Program-made: the position numbers and the translations under genes
Notes under the pieces: model-generated
Told to the model about the DNA's origin: nothing
The model's input: the letters and a program-made list of their open reading frames with translations, nothing else
The model's database searches: none
In this document: positions 1-11,778 of the stretch, one piece after another
Numbering within the stretch: position 1 is the stretch's first letter
How the letters are laid out: the number at the start of each line of letters is the position of its first letter
From: Enterobacter hormaechei subsp. xiangfangensis
GTDB lineage: Bacteria; Pseudomonadota; Gammaproteobacteria; Enterobacterales; Enterobacteriaceae
Length of the DNA stretch: 64,000 bases
Assembly (NCBI RefSeq): GCF_001729785.1
Contig: NZ_CP017183.1
Coordinates: 1-64,000, forward strand
Reading direction: 5' to 3'

Positions 1-339
1 TCTGTGCTCATTAAATTTTCCAATATGCGGCCTAAATCGCGAGGCACTCGCGTCAGGATCGTTTACACTTACCCGATTCCGGATCTTCCTGTGGATAAAT
101 CGGGAAGAATCTGTGAGAAACAGAAGATCTCTGGCTCAGTTTAGGCTATGATCCGCGGTCCCGATCGGGATCCAGCGATCCTGGTCGGGCATAAACACAA
201 CATCGTTCAGGCTGTATCAACGATAGCGTGTATAACCGCAGATAGCGGTTCGCACATCACCCTGATGGGGTCATGTCGATGTGCGCCAACAATCATGAAT
301 ATTCAATAGTTTTCTTTTATTGTTCGAGTGGAGTCCGCC
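1..339 (+). promoter_or_regulatory. dnaA upstream regulatory region
   Basis: This is the non-coding region before dnaA. A perfect DnaA box (TTATCCACA, on the minus strand) lies at 90-98. Seven GATC Dam sites lie in the first 180 bases (57, 82, 126, 150, 163, 169 and 177), five of them between 126 and 180. In E. coli the dnaA promoters are autorepressed by DnaA and silenced after replication by SeqA on hemimethylated GATC sites, and the motifs here fit that. I could not place the individual promoters P1 and P2 with confidence. rpmH, expected divergently upstream, is outside the window. Confidence 0.75.
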
Positions 340-1734
340 GTGTCACTTTCGCTTTGGCAGCAGTGTCTTGCCCGATTGCAGGATGAGTTACCAGCCACAG
401 AATTCAGTATGTGGATCCGCCCGTTGCAGGCGGAACTGAGCGATAACACGCTGGCTTTGTATGCGCCAAACCGTTTCGTGCTCGATTGGGTAAGGGATAA
501 ATACCTTAATAACATCAATGGACTGCTGAACGATTTCTGCGGGTCAGATGCCCCACAGCTGCGTTTTGAAGTGGGCACAAAGCCGGTCACCCAAACCGTT
601 CGTGAAGTTGTCAATGTGGCAGCCCCTGCACAGGCGGCGCCCGCTCCAGCGCCTCGCGTTGCACCGGCTCGTCAGGGGTGGGATAACGTTCCGGCCCCCG
701 CTGAGCCTACCTACCGCTCTAACGTTAACGTGAAACACACGTTCGATAACTTCGTTGAAGGTAAGTCGAACCAGCTGGCGCGCGCGGCGGCTCGCCAGGT
801 TGCCGATAACCCCGGTGGCGCTTACAACCCGCTGTTCCTGTATGGCGGCACGGGTCTCGGTAAAACGCACCTGTTGCATGCGGTGGGCAACGGCATTATG
901 GCGCGTAAGCCCAATGCCAAAGTAGTGTATATGCACTCCGAACGCTTCGTTCAGGACATGGTAAAAGCCCTGCAAAACAATGCGATCGAAGAGTTTAAAC
1001 GCTACTACCGTTCCGTTGATGCGCTGCTGATCGATGACATTCAGTTCTTTGCCAATAAAGAACGATCGCAGGAAGAGTTTTTCCATACCTTTAACGCCCT
1101 GCTGGAAGGCAATCAGCAGATCATTCTGACCTCGGATCGTTATCCAAAAGAGATCAACGGCGTTGAAGATCGTCTCAAATCCCGCTTCGGCTGGGGCCTG
1201 ACCGTGGCGATCGAGCCGCCGGAGCTGGAAACCCGCGTCGCGATCCTGATGAAAAAAGCCGACGAGAACGACATTCGCCTGCCGGGTGAAGTGGCGTTCT
1301 TTATTGCCAAGCGCCTGCGTTCCAACGTGCGTGAGCTGGAAGGGGCGCTGAACCGCGTTATCGCTAACGCCAACTTCACCGGTCGTGCGATCACCATCGA
1401 TTTTGTGCGTGAAGCGCTGCGCGATTTATTGGCTTTGCAGGAAAAACTGGTCACTATCGACAATATTCAGAAGACGGTGGCTGAGTACTACAAGATCAAA
1501 GTGGCAGATTTACTGTCTAAACGTCGTTCCCGCTCGGTGGCGCGTCCGCGTCAGATGGCGATGGCGCTGGCAAAAGAGCTAACCAACCACAGCCTGCCGG
1601 AAATCGGTGATGCGTTTGGTGGCCGTGACCATACGACCGTGCTGCACGCTTGTCGCAAGATCGAGCAGTTACGCGAAGAAAGCCACGACATAAAAGAAGA
1701 TTTTTCCAATTTAATCAGAACATTATCATCGTGA
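340..1734 (+). CDS. dnaA: Chromosomal replication initiator DnaA
   Basis: DnaA binds DnaA boxes at oriC, melts the origin and recruits DnaB helicase; it also regulates transcription. The protein is 464 aa and nearly identical to E. coli DnaA (467 aa). Domain I (about 1-85) is followed by an Ala/Pro-rich linker (about 90-130), the AAA+ domain with Walker [10 protein letters not shown] (169-177) and Walker B LLIDD (229-233), and the C-terminal DNA-binding domain with the signature [11 protein letters not shown] (428-438). I chose the GTG at 340, which gives MSLSLWQQC as in E. coli; the in-frame GTG at 328 would add four residues. dnaN follows after 4 bp, so the two are co-transcribed. Confidence 0.97.
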   Translation: MSLSLWQQCLARLQDELPATEFSMWIRPLQAELSDNTLALYAPNRFVLDWVRDKYLNNINGLLNDFCGSDAPQLRFEVGTKPVTQTVREVVNVAAPAQAAPAPAPRVAPARQGWDNVPAPAEPTYRSNVNVKHTFDNFVEGKSNQLARAAARQVADNPGGAYNPLFLYGGTGLGKTHLLHAVGNGIMARKPNAKVVYMHSERFVQDMVKALQNNAIEEFKRYYRSVDALLIDDIQFFANKERSQEEFFHTFNALLEGNQQIILTSDRYPKEINGVEDRLKSRFGWGLTVAIEPPELETRVAILMKKADENDIRLPGEVAFFIAKRLRSNVRELEGALNRVIANANFTGRAITIDFVREALRDLLALQEKLVTIDNIQKTVAEYYKIKVADLLSKRRSRSVARPRQMAMALAKELTNHSLPEIGDAFGGRDHTTVLHACRKIEQLREESHDIKEDFSNLIRTLSS

Positions 1735-1738
1735 CGCT

Positions 1739-2839
1739 ATGAAATTTACCGTTGAACGTGAACATTTATTAAAACCGCTGCAACAGGTGAGTGGCCCATT
1801 AGGCGGCCGCCCTACGCTGCCTATTCTTGGAAACCTGCTGCTTCAGGTCGCGGACGGTACGCTGTCGCTGACCGGCACAGATCTGGAAATGGAAATGATC
1901 GCGCGCGTTACGCTGACTCAGCCGCACGACGCGGGCGCGACCACGGTTCCGGCACGTAAATTCTTTGATATTTGCCGTGGGCTGCCGGAAGGCGCTGAAA
2001 TCGCCGTGCAGCTGGAGGGCGACCGCATGCTGGTGCGCTCTGGCCGCAGCCGTTTCTCCCTCTCCACGCTGCCCGCTGCGGACTTCCCGAACCTGGATGA
2101 CTGGCAGAGCGAAGTTGAATTTACCCTGCCGCAGGCGACGATGAAGCGTCTGATTGAAGCCACGCAGTTCTCCATGGCGCATCAGGACGTTCGTTACTAC
2201 TTAAACGGCATGCTGTTCGAAACCGAAGGTGAAGAGCTGCGTACCGTGGCGACCGACGGTCACCGTCTGGCGGTCTGTTCCATGCCGATTGGCGATTCAC
2301 TGCCAAACCATTCGGTGATCGTACCGCGTAAAGGCGTAATTGAACTGATGCGCATGCTCGACGGCGGCGATACCCCACTGCGCGTGCAGATTGGCAGCAA
2401 CAATATTCGTGCCCACGTGGGCGATTTTGTCTTCACATCGAAGCTGGTAGACGGTCGTTTCCCGGATTATCGCCGCGTATTGCCGAAGAATCCGGACAAA
2501 ACGCTGGAGGCGGGTTGCGACATCCTCAAGCAGGCGTTTGCGCGTGCCGCTATTCTCTCGAACGAGAAATTCCGCGGCGTACGTCTGTACGTGAGTGAAA
2601 ACCAGATCAAAATCACCGCCAACAACCCGGAGCAGGAAGAGGCAGAAGAGATTCTGGACGTCACCTACGCCGGGGCTGAGATGGAAATCGGCTTCAACGT
2701 CAGCTACGTGCTGGATGTGCTGAATGCACTGAAATGCGAGAACGTTCGCATCCTGCTGACTGACTCCGTTTCGAGCGTACAGATTGAAGATGCCGCATCA
2801 CAGTCGGCTGCTTATGTTGTTATGCCAATGAGACTGTAA
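1739..2839 (+). CDS. dnaN: DNA polymerase III beta sliding clamp
   Basis: DnaN is the ring-shaped processivity clamp that tethers DNA polymerase III and other polymerases to DNA. The 366-aa length is the E. coli length and the protein is full length: it starts [16 protein letters not shown] and ends VVMPMRL, the conserved C-terminal part of the hydrophobic partner-binding cleft. The gene lies 4 bp after dnaA. Its stop codon overlaps the recF start in a TAATG junction, so translation of dnaN and recF is probably coupled. Confidence 0.97.
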   Translation: MKFTVEREHLLKPLQQVSGPLGGRPTLPILGNLLLQVADGTLSLTGTDLEMEMIARVTLTQPHDAGATTVPARKFFDICRGLPEGAEIAVQLEGDRMLVRSGRSRFSLSTLPAADFPNLDDWQSEVEFTLPQATMKRLIEATQFSMAHQDVRYYLNGMLFETEGEELRTVATDGHRLAVCSMPIGDSLPNHSVIVPRKGVIELMRMLDGGDTPLRVQIGSNNIRAHVGDFVFTSKLVDGRFPDYRRVLPKNPDKTLEAGCDILKQAFARAAILSNEKFRGVRLYVSENQIKITANNPEQEEAEEILDVTYAGAEMEIGFNVSYVLDVLNALKCENVRILLTDSVSSVQIEDAASQSAAYVVMPMRL

Positions 2840-3912
2840 TGTCGCTCACCCGTCTGTTGATCCGCGACTTTCGCAATATCGAAAGCGCGGATCTCGCTTT
2901 ATCCCCTGGCTTTAACTTCCTGGTTGGCGCGAACGGCAGCGGCAAAACCAGCGTGCTGGAAGCCATCTATACGCTCGGCCACGGCCGGGCGTTTCGCAGT
3001 TTGCAGATTGGTCGCGTGATTCGCCACGAGCAGGATTCTTTTGTTCTGCACGGGCGTTTGCAGGGAGAGGAGCGAGAGACCGCCATCGGCCTGACCAAAG
3101 ATAAGCAGGGTGACAGCAAGGTGCGCATCGACGGCACCGATGGCCACAAGGTGGCGGAGCTGGCGCTGCTGATGCCGATGCAGCTGATTACGCCCGAGGG
3201 GTTTACTTTACTCAACGGCGGCCCCAAATACAGAAGAGCGTTCCTCGACTGGGGATGCTTTCACAATGAAGCCGGTTTCTTTAACGCCTGGAGCAACCTG
3301 AAGCGTCTGCTTAAACAGCGTAACGCCGCATTGCGCCAGGTCACGCGCTACGCCCAGCTGCGTCCGTGGGACATGGAACTAATCCCTCTAGCGGAACAAA
3401 TCAGCCGCTGGCGTGCCGAATACAGCGCAGGTATCGCCGAAGACATGGCCGACACCTGCAAACAGTTTTTACCCGAGTTCTCTCTCACCTTCTCTTTCCA
3501 GCGTGGCTGGGAGAAAGAGACGGACTATGCCGAGGTGTTAGAGAGAAGCTTCGAGCGCGATCGCATGTTGACCTACACCGCGCACGGCCCGCACAAGGCG
3601 GATTTCCGCATTCGTGCCGACGGTGCGCCGGTGGAAGACACGCTGTCGCGCGGGCAGCTGAAGCTCCTGATGTGTGCGCTGCGCCTGGCGCAGGGGGAGT
3701 TCCTCACCCGCGAAAGTGGGCGACGCTGCCTGTACCTGATAGATGATTTTGCCTCGGAACTTGACGACGCGCGGCGCGGGCTGCTTGCCAGCCGCCTGAA
3801 AGCCACGCAGTCGCAGGTTTTCGTCAGCGCCATTAGCGCTGAACACGTTATGGACATGTCGGACGAAAATTCGAAGATGTTTACCGTGGAAAAGGGTAAA
3901 ATAACGGATTAA
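2839..3912 (+). CDS. recF: DNA replication and repair protein RecF
   Basis: RecF is an SMC/ABC-like ATPase that works with RecO and RecR to load RecA at single-strand gaps. The protein is 357 aa, the usual length. Walker A GANGSGKT is at residues 30-37. The ABC-type signature LSRGQLK lies near residue 269 and the Walker B region [11 protein letters not shown] near residue 301. The start overlaps the dnaN stop, and gyrB follows 28 bp downstream, which gives the classical dnaA-dnaN-recF-gyrB cluster. Confidence 0.96.
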   Translation: MSLTRLLIRDFRNIESADLALSPGFNFLVGANGSGKTSVLEAIYTLGHGRAFRSLQIGRVIRHEQDSFVLHGRLQGEERETAIGLTKDKQGDSKVRIDGTDGHKVAELALLMPMQLITPEGFTLLNGGPKYRRAFLDWGCFHNEAGFFNAWSNLKRLLKQRNAALRQVTRYAQLRPWDMELIPLAEQISRWRAEYSAGIAEDMADTCKQFLPEFSLTFSFQRGWEKETDYAEVLERSFERDRMLTYTAHGPHKADFRIRADGAPVEDTLSRGQLKLLMCALRLAQGEFLTRESGRRCLYLIDDFASELDDARRGLLASRLKATQSQVFVSAISAEHVMDMSDENSKMFTVEKGKITD

Positions 3913-3922
3913 CCCAAGTTGA

Positions 3923-6352
<2,430 letters not shown>

Positions 6353-6377
6353 TCGTCGCTTTACGACAACATAACTG

Positions 6378-6401
6378 GCCGCGCTTTAGCGCGGCTTTTT
6401 T
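6378..6401 (+). terminator. gyrB rho-independent terminator
   Basis: A GCCGCGC/GCGCGGC stem with a TTTA loop is followed by six Ts, 25 bp after the gyrB stop. The TAA stop of the convergent LysR gene (6386-6388) lies inside this hairpin. Confidence 0.92.
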
Positions 6402-7321
6402 ATGGACGCAGGAAACTCCAGCGACATCACTGCCGGTAAACGTTTGACCAGCATATCTATGGCAATTCTTACCCTTAGCGGCAGGTGTGGCGTCTGCTGC
6501 CAGACGGCATGAACGTCGAAGCGTACATCCGGGGCCTGCTTAAAGAGCGGGACAAGATTTCCCTGATGAATTTCTTTGATGACCATCCAGCAGGGTAACC
6601 ATGCAATACCGTGGCCGGCCAGCGCCGCGTCGCAGATCGCCTGCAAATCATCCATATTGAGGGATGAGCGGGGAATAAACGTGCGCGACGTGCCATCGTA
6701 ATCCATCAGCTGCCAGGGTAAGACTCTGCCCGCACGCGTGTAGTTAATGGCCGTATACTGGCGTAAATCATCAACGCTTTGCGGCTGGCCATTCTTAAGC
6801 AGATAATCCGGCGCGGCACACAGAACCATTCGGTGCACTCCCAGCCTTCTGGCGACCAGCACGGCGCTGTCAGCCAGGGTGCCATTGCGCACCGCCATAT
6901 CAAACCCTTCTTCCACAAGATCCACGATGCGGTCGCTAAAGGACATTTCAAGCTCAAGCCCGGGATGCTCCTGCGCCAGCTCTATTAGCAGCGGGGCGAT
7001 ACACTGGCGACCAAACAGCACCGGCATGGCAACACGCAGCCGACCGCTGACCTGATGTTTTCCGGTTTCAAGCTGCGATTCAGCGCCACGGATCTCTTCC
7101 AGCGCGCGCAGGCAGCGTTCATAAAAAAGCGCGCCGTTATCGGTCAGCCTCTGGCTGCGGGTGGTCCGATGAAACAGACGAACCCCCAGCCTCTCTTCAA
7201 GACGAGCAATGCTTTTTCCTACCGCCGAGCGCGACAAATGCAGACGGACGGCGGCCTGGGCAAAACTTCCTGCCTCAACGGAGGCAACGAAAACGGGAAT
7301 ATCTTTCAGCGTATCGGTCAT
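6386..7321 (-). CDS. LysR-family transcriptional regulator
   Basis: This 311-aa protein has an N-terminal winged helix-turn-helix (about 5-65: VFVASVEAGSFAQAAVRLHLSRSAVGKSIARLEERLG) and a LysR substrate-binding domain (about 90-295). It diverges from the dehydrogenase gene at 7435 across 113 bp, the usual arrangement for a LysR activator and its target, so I infer that it controls that gene. Its inducer is unknown. The 3' end runs into the gyrB terminator. E. coli has yidB here instead, so the pair looks like a lineage-specific replacement. Confidence 0.88.
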   Translation of the reverse strand: MTDTLKDIPVFVASVEAGSFAQAAVRLHLSRSAVGKSIARLEERLGVRLFHRTTRSQRLTDNGALFYERCLRALEEIRGAESQLETGKHQVSGRLRVAMPVLFGRQCIAPLLIELAQEHPGLELEMSFSDRIVDLVEEGFDMAVRNGTLADSAVLVARRLGVHRMVLCAAPDYLLKNGQPQSVDDLRQYTAINYTRAGRVLPWQLMDYDGTSRTFIPRSSLNMDDLQAICDAALAGHGIAWLPCWMVIKEIHQGNLVPLFKQAPDVRFDVHAVWQQTPHLPLRVRIAIDMLVKRLPAVMSLEFPASIKKPR

Positions 7322-7434
7322 GGATGAATTGTATCAATTTGGTCATCAATGAAGGGAAAACTTATCGCCACTGGTGACGCTGAGTCAACGGTAGACTGTC
7401 AGAACTGAAAATCATCTGATGACAGGAGAAAAAA

Positions 7435-8460
7435 ATGACAGCAACAATGCAACGCTGGTCAATGGATGCCCTTGGTCGTGAAAGCCTCAGGCTCATTCAG
7501 GAGCCTGTTCCACAGCCAGGCCCGGGAGAGGTCCGCGTACGGGTTAATGCCGTTGCGCTCAACTACCGGGATAAAATGGTGATTGAAGGCACGATGCCGA
7601 TTCCGCTTTCCTTCCCGTTTACCCCAGCATCTGACATGGCAGGCGTGGTGGACAGCATCGGTGAAGGCGTTACGCGTTTCAAACCCGGCGCACGCGTCAT
7701 CTCAACCTTCTTCCCGGAATGGATCGACGGCAAGCCGCAGGCAGACGCGCGCGATTTGCCCTATAAAACGTCCGGTGGATACTTCCAGGGCATGCTGGCC
7801 GAATATGTGATTGTGAGTGAAAACGCGCTGGTGGCGTCCCCGGAAAGCCTGGATGACGCTGAGGCCAGCACGCTTCCTTGCGCGGGGCTTACCGCATGGT
7901 TCGCGCTGGTGGAGCGCGGTCATTTACGCGCCGGGCAATCGGTGCTGGTACAAGGGACGGGCGGTGTGGCGCTATTCGCTTTGCAGATAGCAAAAGCGCA
8001 CGGCGCAGAGGTGTTTGTCTCCTCGGGAAGTGATGAAAAACTGGCGCGGGCCAAAAAGCTGGGGGCCAGCCAGGGCATCAACCGACTGAAAGGCGACTGG
8101 GCTGAAAATACGCTGGCACTGACGCAGGATCGCGGCATCGACCATATTATCGAAACCGTGGGTGGGGAGAACCTGAGACATTCCCTGCGCGCCGTTGCCG
8201 TTCATGGGCGGATATCGGTCATTGGCGTGCTGGCCGGGACAGAGATTACTCTCCCTGCAAGCGAGCTGTTGCTGAAATCTCCCGTCATTCAGGGGATTGG
8301 GGTTGGACACCGCCGGGCGCTGGAAGATTTCGTCCACGCCGTGGATGTGATGGAACTCAAGCCCGTGATTGAGCATCGCTACCGTTTTGACGAACTGGAA
8401 CAGGCGCTTGAGCATCTGGATCGCGGTGCGTTTGGCAAAATCGTTCTCACCCGCGAGTGA
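7435..8460 (+). CDS. Medium-chain (MDR) NAD(P)-dependent alcohol dehydrogenase
   Basis: The 341-aa protein belongs to the zinc-independent, quinone-oxidoreductase-like part of the MDR superfamily. The GroES-like N-terminal half carries NYRDKMVIEG and FTPASDMAGVV. A Rossmann domain follows with the nucleotide-binding stretch VQGTGGVALFALQIAK. I see no GHE motif or cluster of zinc-binding cysteines. The ATG follows a good AGGAG Shine-Dalgarno sequence. It is divergent from the LysR gene and probably under its control. The substrate cannot be read from the sequence. Confidence 0.88.
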   Translation: MTATMQRWSMDALGRESLRLIQEPVPQPGPGEVRVRVNAVALNYRDKMVIEGTMPIPLSFPFTPASDMAGVVDSIGEGVTRFKPGARVISTFFPEWIDGKPQADARDLPYKTSGGYFQGMLAEYVIVSENALVASPESLDDAEASTLPCAGLTAWFALVERGHLRAGQSVLVQGTGGVALFALQIAKAHGAEVFVSSGSDEKLARAKKLGASQGINRLKGDWAENTLALTQDRGIDHIIETVGGENLRHSLRAVAVHGRISVIGVLAGTEITLPASELLLKSPVIQGIGVGHRRALEDFVHAVDVMELKPVIEHRYRFDELEQALEHLDRGAFGKIVLTRE

Positions 8461-8468
8461 GTTCTTGT

Positions 8469-8567
8469 TCCCGGGATAAATATAAAAGGGGCTTTTTGTT
8501 GCGCAAGGTAGCTCTATTTTTGTGTGCTTAATCGCGTTAGCATGAGGTAGCACTCATTTATCCCGGG
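8469..8567 (+). promoter_or_regulatory. yidA leader with long-range inverted repeat
   Basis: TCCCGGGATAAAT at 8469-8481 and ATTTATCCCGGG at 8556-8567 are complementary over 12 bp and are separated by 74 bases. The 3' copy includes the GGGG that serves as Shine-Dalgarno for yidA (ATG at 8574), so the folded leader could hide the ribosome binding site. The promoter itself was not located. Confidence 0.45.
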
Positions 8568-8573
8568 GACCCC

Positions 8574-9386
8574 ATGGCCATCAAACTCATTGCAATCGAT
8601 ATGGACGGCACGCTGCTGCTGCCAGACCACACTATCTCTCCTGCCGTTAAAAATGCGATCGCCGCCGCACGCGAAAAAGGCGTGAACGTGGTGCTCACCA
8701 CCGGACGCCCGTATGCCGGGGTGCACAGTTACCTGAAAGAGCTGCACATGAACCAGCCTGGCGATTACTGCATCACCTATAACGGCGCGCTGGTGCAAAA
8801 GGCAGCCGATGGCAGCACGGTGGCGCAAACTGCACTGAGCTATGATGACTACCGTTTCCTGGAAAAACTCTCCCGCGACGTGGGCTCTCACTTCCACGCG
8901 CTAGATCGCAATACGCTTTACACCGCCAACCGCGATATCAGCTACTACACGGTGCACGAGTCCTACGTTGCAACCATTCCACTGGTGTTCTGTGAAGCGG
9001 AGAAAATGGATCCGGCGACACAGTTCCTGAAAGTGATGATGATTGATGAACCTGCGGTTCTCGACAAAGCCATTTCACGCATTCCGGCTAAGGTAAAAGA
9101 GAAATACACCGTACTGAAAAGTGCGCCGTACTTCCTCGAAATCCTCGATAAACGCGTCAATAAAGGCACGGGCGTCAAATCGCTTGCCGATGCGCTGGGC
9201 ATCAAGCCTGAGGAGATCATGGCGCTGGGCGACCAGGAAAACGATATTGCGATGATCGAATATGCAGGCATGGGCGTGGCGATGGATAACGCCATCCCGT
9301 CGGTAAAAGAAGTGGCGAACTTCGTGACCAAATCTAACCTGGAAGACGGCGTTGCCTGGGCGATCGAGAAATTTGTCCTCTCCTAG
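8574..9386 (+). CDS. yidA: HAD-family sugar phosphatase YidA
   Basis: YidA is a cytoplasmic Cof-type HAD hydrolase, known from E. coli to dephosphorylate sugar phosphates. The 270-aa length equals that of E. coli YidA. HAD motif I is DMDGTLL (residues 9-15), motif II is TTGR near 43, and motif III/IV is MALGDQENDIAMI near 215-227. The C2-type cap lies between motifs II and III. The gene stands alone with its own terminator. E. coli yidX, which normally follows, is missing here. Confidence 0.95.
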   Translation: MAIKLIAIDMDGTLLLPDHTISPAVKNAIAAAREKGVNVVLTTGRPYAGVHSYLKELHMNQPGDYCITYNGALVQKAADGSTVAQTALSYDDYRFLEKLSRDVGSHFHALDRNTLYTANRDISYYTVHESYVATIPLVFCEAEKMDPATQFLKVMMIDEPAVLDKAISRIPAKVKEKYTVLKSAPYFLEILDKRVNKGTGVKSLADALGIKPEEIMALGDQENDIAMIEYAGMGVAMDNAIPSVKEVANFVTKSNLEDGVAWAIEKFVLS

Positions 9387-9405
9387 CAGCTGTCTGTAAT
9401 CATCA

Positions 9406-9433
9406 GCCTCGGTTATCTACCGGGGCTTTTTTT
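9406..9433 (+). terminator. yidA terminator
   Basis: A GCCTCGGT/ACCGGGGC stem (one G-T pair) with a five-base loop is followed by seven Ts, 19 bp after the yidA stop. Confidence 0.9.
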
Positions 9434-9472
9434 GGCCCTGAATTTATCGAATTGTTCTTTTTGTGATCTGGA

Positions 9473-9503
9473 TTGTAGTACAACATTAACTGATTGTACT
9501 ACA
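9473..9503 (+). promoter_or_regulatory. Paired DgoR operator upstream of dgo operon
   Basis: Two near-identical 11-bp palindromes, TTGTAGTACAA (9473-9483) and TTGTACTACAT (9494-9504), have centres 21 bp apart, about two helical turns, so they sit on the same DNA face. They lie 110-140 bp upstream of dgoR. FadR-type GntR regulators typically bind such short palindromes, and DgoR is known to repress its own operon from inverted repeats in this position in E. coli. Confidence 0.75.
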
Positions 9504-9612
9504 TTGTCACCACGGCAAAGACGAAAGGCCTCACGTTTGTACTGCAAAAGTGAGGCGAAATTCAGCGGTCGCGGTAAAGTAGTGATGGACTTACAGAGCA
9601 CAAGGACTCTCC

Positions 9613-10302
9613 ATGACACTCAATAAAACCGATCGCATTGTCATCACGCTGGGCACTCAGATTGTGGGTGGCAAATACGTTCCCGGTTCGCCGCTGCCAG
9701 CAGAGGCGGAACTGTGCGAGGAGTTTGAAACCTCGCGCAACATCATCCGGGAAGTGTTCCGCTCGCTGATGGCGAAGCGGCTGATTGAAATGAAGCGCTA
9801 TCGCGGCGCGTTTGTGGCGCCGCGTAACCAGTGGAACTACCTCGATACCGATGTTCTGCAATGGGTACTGGAAAACGACTACGACCCACGGCTTATCGGC
9901 GCGATGAGCGAAGTCCGAAATCTGGTGGAACCGGCCATTGCCCGCTGGGCGGCTGAGCGCGCAACGTCAGGTGACCTGGCACAGATTGAGTCGGCTTTAA
10001 ACGACATGATCGCCAATAACCAGAATCGGGAGGCGTTCAACGAGGCGGACATTCGCTACCACGAGGCGGTATTGCAGTCGGTGCATAACCCGGTGTTACA
10101 GCAGCTTAGCGTGGCGATCAGCTCGCTACAGCGAGCAGTATTTGAACGTACCTGGATGGGTGATGAGGCCAACATGCCGAAAACGCTTCAGGAACATAAA
10201 GCGCTGTTCGATGCGATACGGCATCAGGACGGCGATGCGGCAGAGCAGGCGGCGCTGACCATGATCGCCAGCTCGACACGAAGGTTGAAGGAAATCACAT
10301 GA
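9613..10302 (+). CDS. dgoR: D-galactonate-responsive repressor DgoR (GntR/FadR family)
   Basis: DgoR represses the dgo operon and is released by D-galactonate. The 229-aa protein is almost identical to E. coli DgoR. The N-terminal winged HTH (about 10-75) includes SPLPAEAELCEEF and SRNIIREVFRSLMAKRLIE. The C-terminal all-helical FCD domain (about 90-215) carries the metal/ligand residues of the FadR C-domain family. It is the first gene of the operon; its stop overlaps the dgoK start by 4 bp (ATGA). Confidence 0.96.
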   Translation: MTLNKTDRIVITLGTQIVGGKYVPGSPLPAEAELCEEFETSRNIIREVFRSLMAKRLIEMKRYRGAFVAPRNQWNYLDTDVLQWVLENDYDPRLIGAMSEVRNLVEPAIARWAAERATSGDLAQIESALNDMIANNQNREAFNEADIRYHEAVLQSVHNPVLQQLSVAISSLQRAVFERTWMGDEANMPKTLQEHKALFDAIRHQDGDAAEQAALTMIASSTRRLKEIT

Positions 10303-11177
10303 CATCACGCTACATCGCAATTGACTGGGGATCGACCAATCTGCGCGCCTGGCTCTACCAGGGTGAGCAGTGCCTGGAAAGCAGGCAATCAGAAGCAGGT
10401 GTGACGCGCCTGAACGGTAAATCCCCAGCAGCGGTGTTAGCAGAGGTGACACAAAACTGGCGCGACGGTACTACGCCAGTGGTGATGGCCGGAATGGTCG
10501 GCAGTAACGTAGGCTGGAAGGTTGCGCCTTATCTGTCGGTTCCGGTGCATTTCACTGCCGTTGGCGAGCAGTTAACGTCCGTTGGCGACAATGTCTGGAT
10601 TATCCCCGGTTTATGCGTCTCTCGCGACGATAACCATAACGTGATGCGCGGTGAAGAGACGCAACTGCTCGGGGCGCGCACGCTTTCTCCTTCTTCTGTC
10701 TACGTCATGCCCGGGACGCACTGCAAATGGGTCCAGGCGGATGCTGAGCAAATTCATGACTTTCGCACCGTAATGACCGGCGAATTGCACCACTTGCTGC
10801 TTAAGCACTCGCTGGTGGGGGCCGGTTTGCCGGAGCAGACCCCTTCGCCGGAAGCGTTTGCCGCCGGGCTGGAGCGCGGGATCGCATCCCCTGCCGTTTT
10901 GCCGCAACTTTTTGAGGTTCGCGCCTCGCACGTGCTGGGAAATCTTCCGCGCGAACAGGTCAGCGAATTTCTGTCCGGCCTGCTGATTGGCGCAGAGGTC
11001 GCCACCCTGAGCGACGCGTTCGCCGGGCAGCAGGCCATCACGCTCGTCGCGGGTTCATCGCTGACGTCTCGTTACCGCCAGGCGTTCCACGCTATCGGAC
11101 GGGATGTTGCTGCGGTGGAAGGCGACACGGCATTTCAGGCAGGCATAAGGAGCATCGCTCATGCAGTGGCAAACTGA
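10299..11177 (+). CDS. dgoK: 2-dehydro-3-deoxygalactonokinase DgoK
   Basis: DgoK phosphorylates 2-dehydro-3-deoxy-D-galactonate (KDGal) with ATP, the second step of galactonate breakdown. The 292-aa protein is in the ASKHA-fold DgoK family: an N-terminal phosphate-binding strand IAIDWGSTNLRAW, then VMPGTHCKWV, and a C-terminal LVAGSSLTSRY adenosine motif. The gene overlaps dgoR by 4 bp and dgoA by 17 bp, so translation is likely coupled. Confidence 0.95.
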   Translation: MTSRYIAIDWGSTNLRAWLYQGEQCLESRQSEAGVTRLNGKSPAAVLAEVTQNWRDGTTPVVMAGMVGSNVGWKVAPYLSVPVHFTAVGEQLTSVGDNVWIIPGLCVSRDDNHNVMRGEETQLLGARTLSPSSVYVMPGTHCKWVQADAEQIHDFRTVMTGELHHLLLKHSLVGAGLPEQTPSPEAFAAGLERGIASPAVLPQLFEVRASHVLGNLPREQVSEFLSGLLIGAEVATLSDAFAGQQAITLVAGSSLTSRYRQAFHAIGRDVAAVEGDTAFQAGIRSIAHAVAN

Positions 11178-11778
11178 ACTTCCCCTGATCGCGATTTTGC
11201 GCGGTATCACGCCCGGTGAGGCCTTAGCGCACGTTGGCGCGGTGATCGACGCCGGGTTCGACGCGGTGGAAATCCCGCTCAACTCCCCGGAGTGGGAAAA
11301 AAGCATTCCGGCAATTGTGAAGGCGTTTGGTGATAAGGCGCTGATTGGCGCTGGCACCGTATTACAGCCGGAGCAGGTGGATGAACTGGCGAAGATGGGC
11401 TGCAAGCTTATTGTCACACCGAATATGAACCCCGAGGTGATCCGCCGGGCGGTGGAGTACGGCATGACCGTTTGCCCGGGTTGCGCCACGGCTACAGAAG
11501 CCTTTGCCGCCCTCGATGCAGGCGCACAGTCTCTCAAAATTTTCCCGTCGTCGGCCTTTGGTCCGGATTACATCAAAGCGCTGAAAGCGGTCTTACCCGC
11601 CAGCGTGCCGGTCTTTGCCGTGGGCGGCGTCACGCCGGAAAACCTGGTGCAGTGGATAAAAGCGGGCTGTGTGGGCGCCGGGCTGGGCAGCGATCTCTAT
11701 CGTGCCGGACAGCCCGTTGAGCGTACCGCACAGCAGGCGGCAGCATTTGTGAAAGCGTATCGAGAGGCAGTGCAATGA
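11161..11778 (+). CDS. dgoA: 2-dehydro-3-deoxy-6-phosphogalactonate aldolase DgoA
   Basis: DgoA splits KDGal-6-phosphate into pyruvate and glyceraldehyde-3-phosphate. The 205-aa protein is a class I aldolase of the KDPG/KHG type. The Schiff-base lysine is K126 in LKIFPSS; the acid/base glutamate lies in VEIPLNS near residue 37, and the phosphate site is in the C-terminal [11 protein letters not shown]. Start choice: ATG at 11161, inside the dgoK 3' end, as in E. coli. The stop overlaps the dgoD start by 4 bp. Confidence 0.95.
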   Translation: MQWQTELPLIAILRGITPGEALAHVGAVIDAGFDAVEIPLNSPEWEKSIPAIVKAFGDKALIGAGTVLQPEQVDELAKMGCKLIVTPNMNPEVIRRAVEYGMTVCPGCATATEAFAALDAGAQSLKIFPSSAFGPDYIKALKAVLPASVPVFAVGGVTPENLVQWIKAGCVGAGLGSDLYRAGQPVERTAQQAAAFVKAYREAVQ

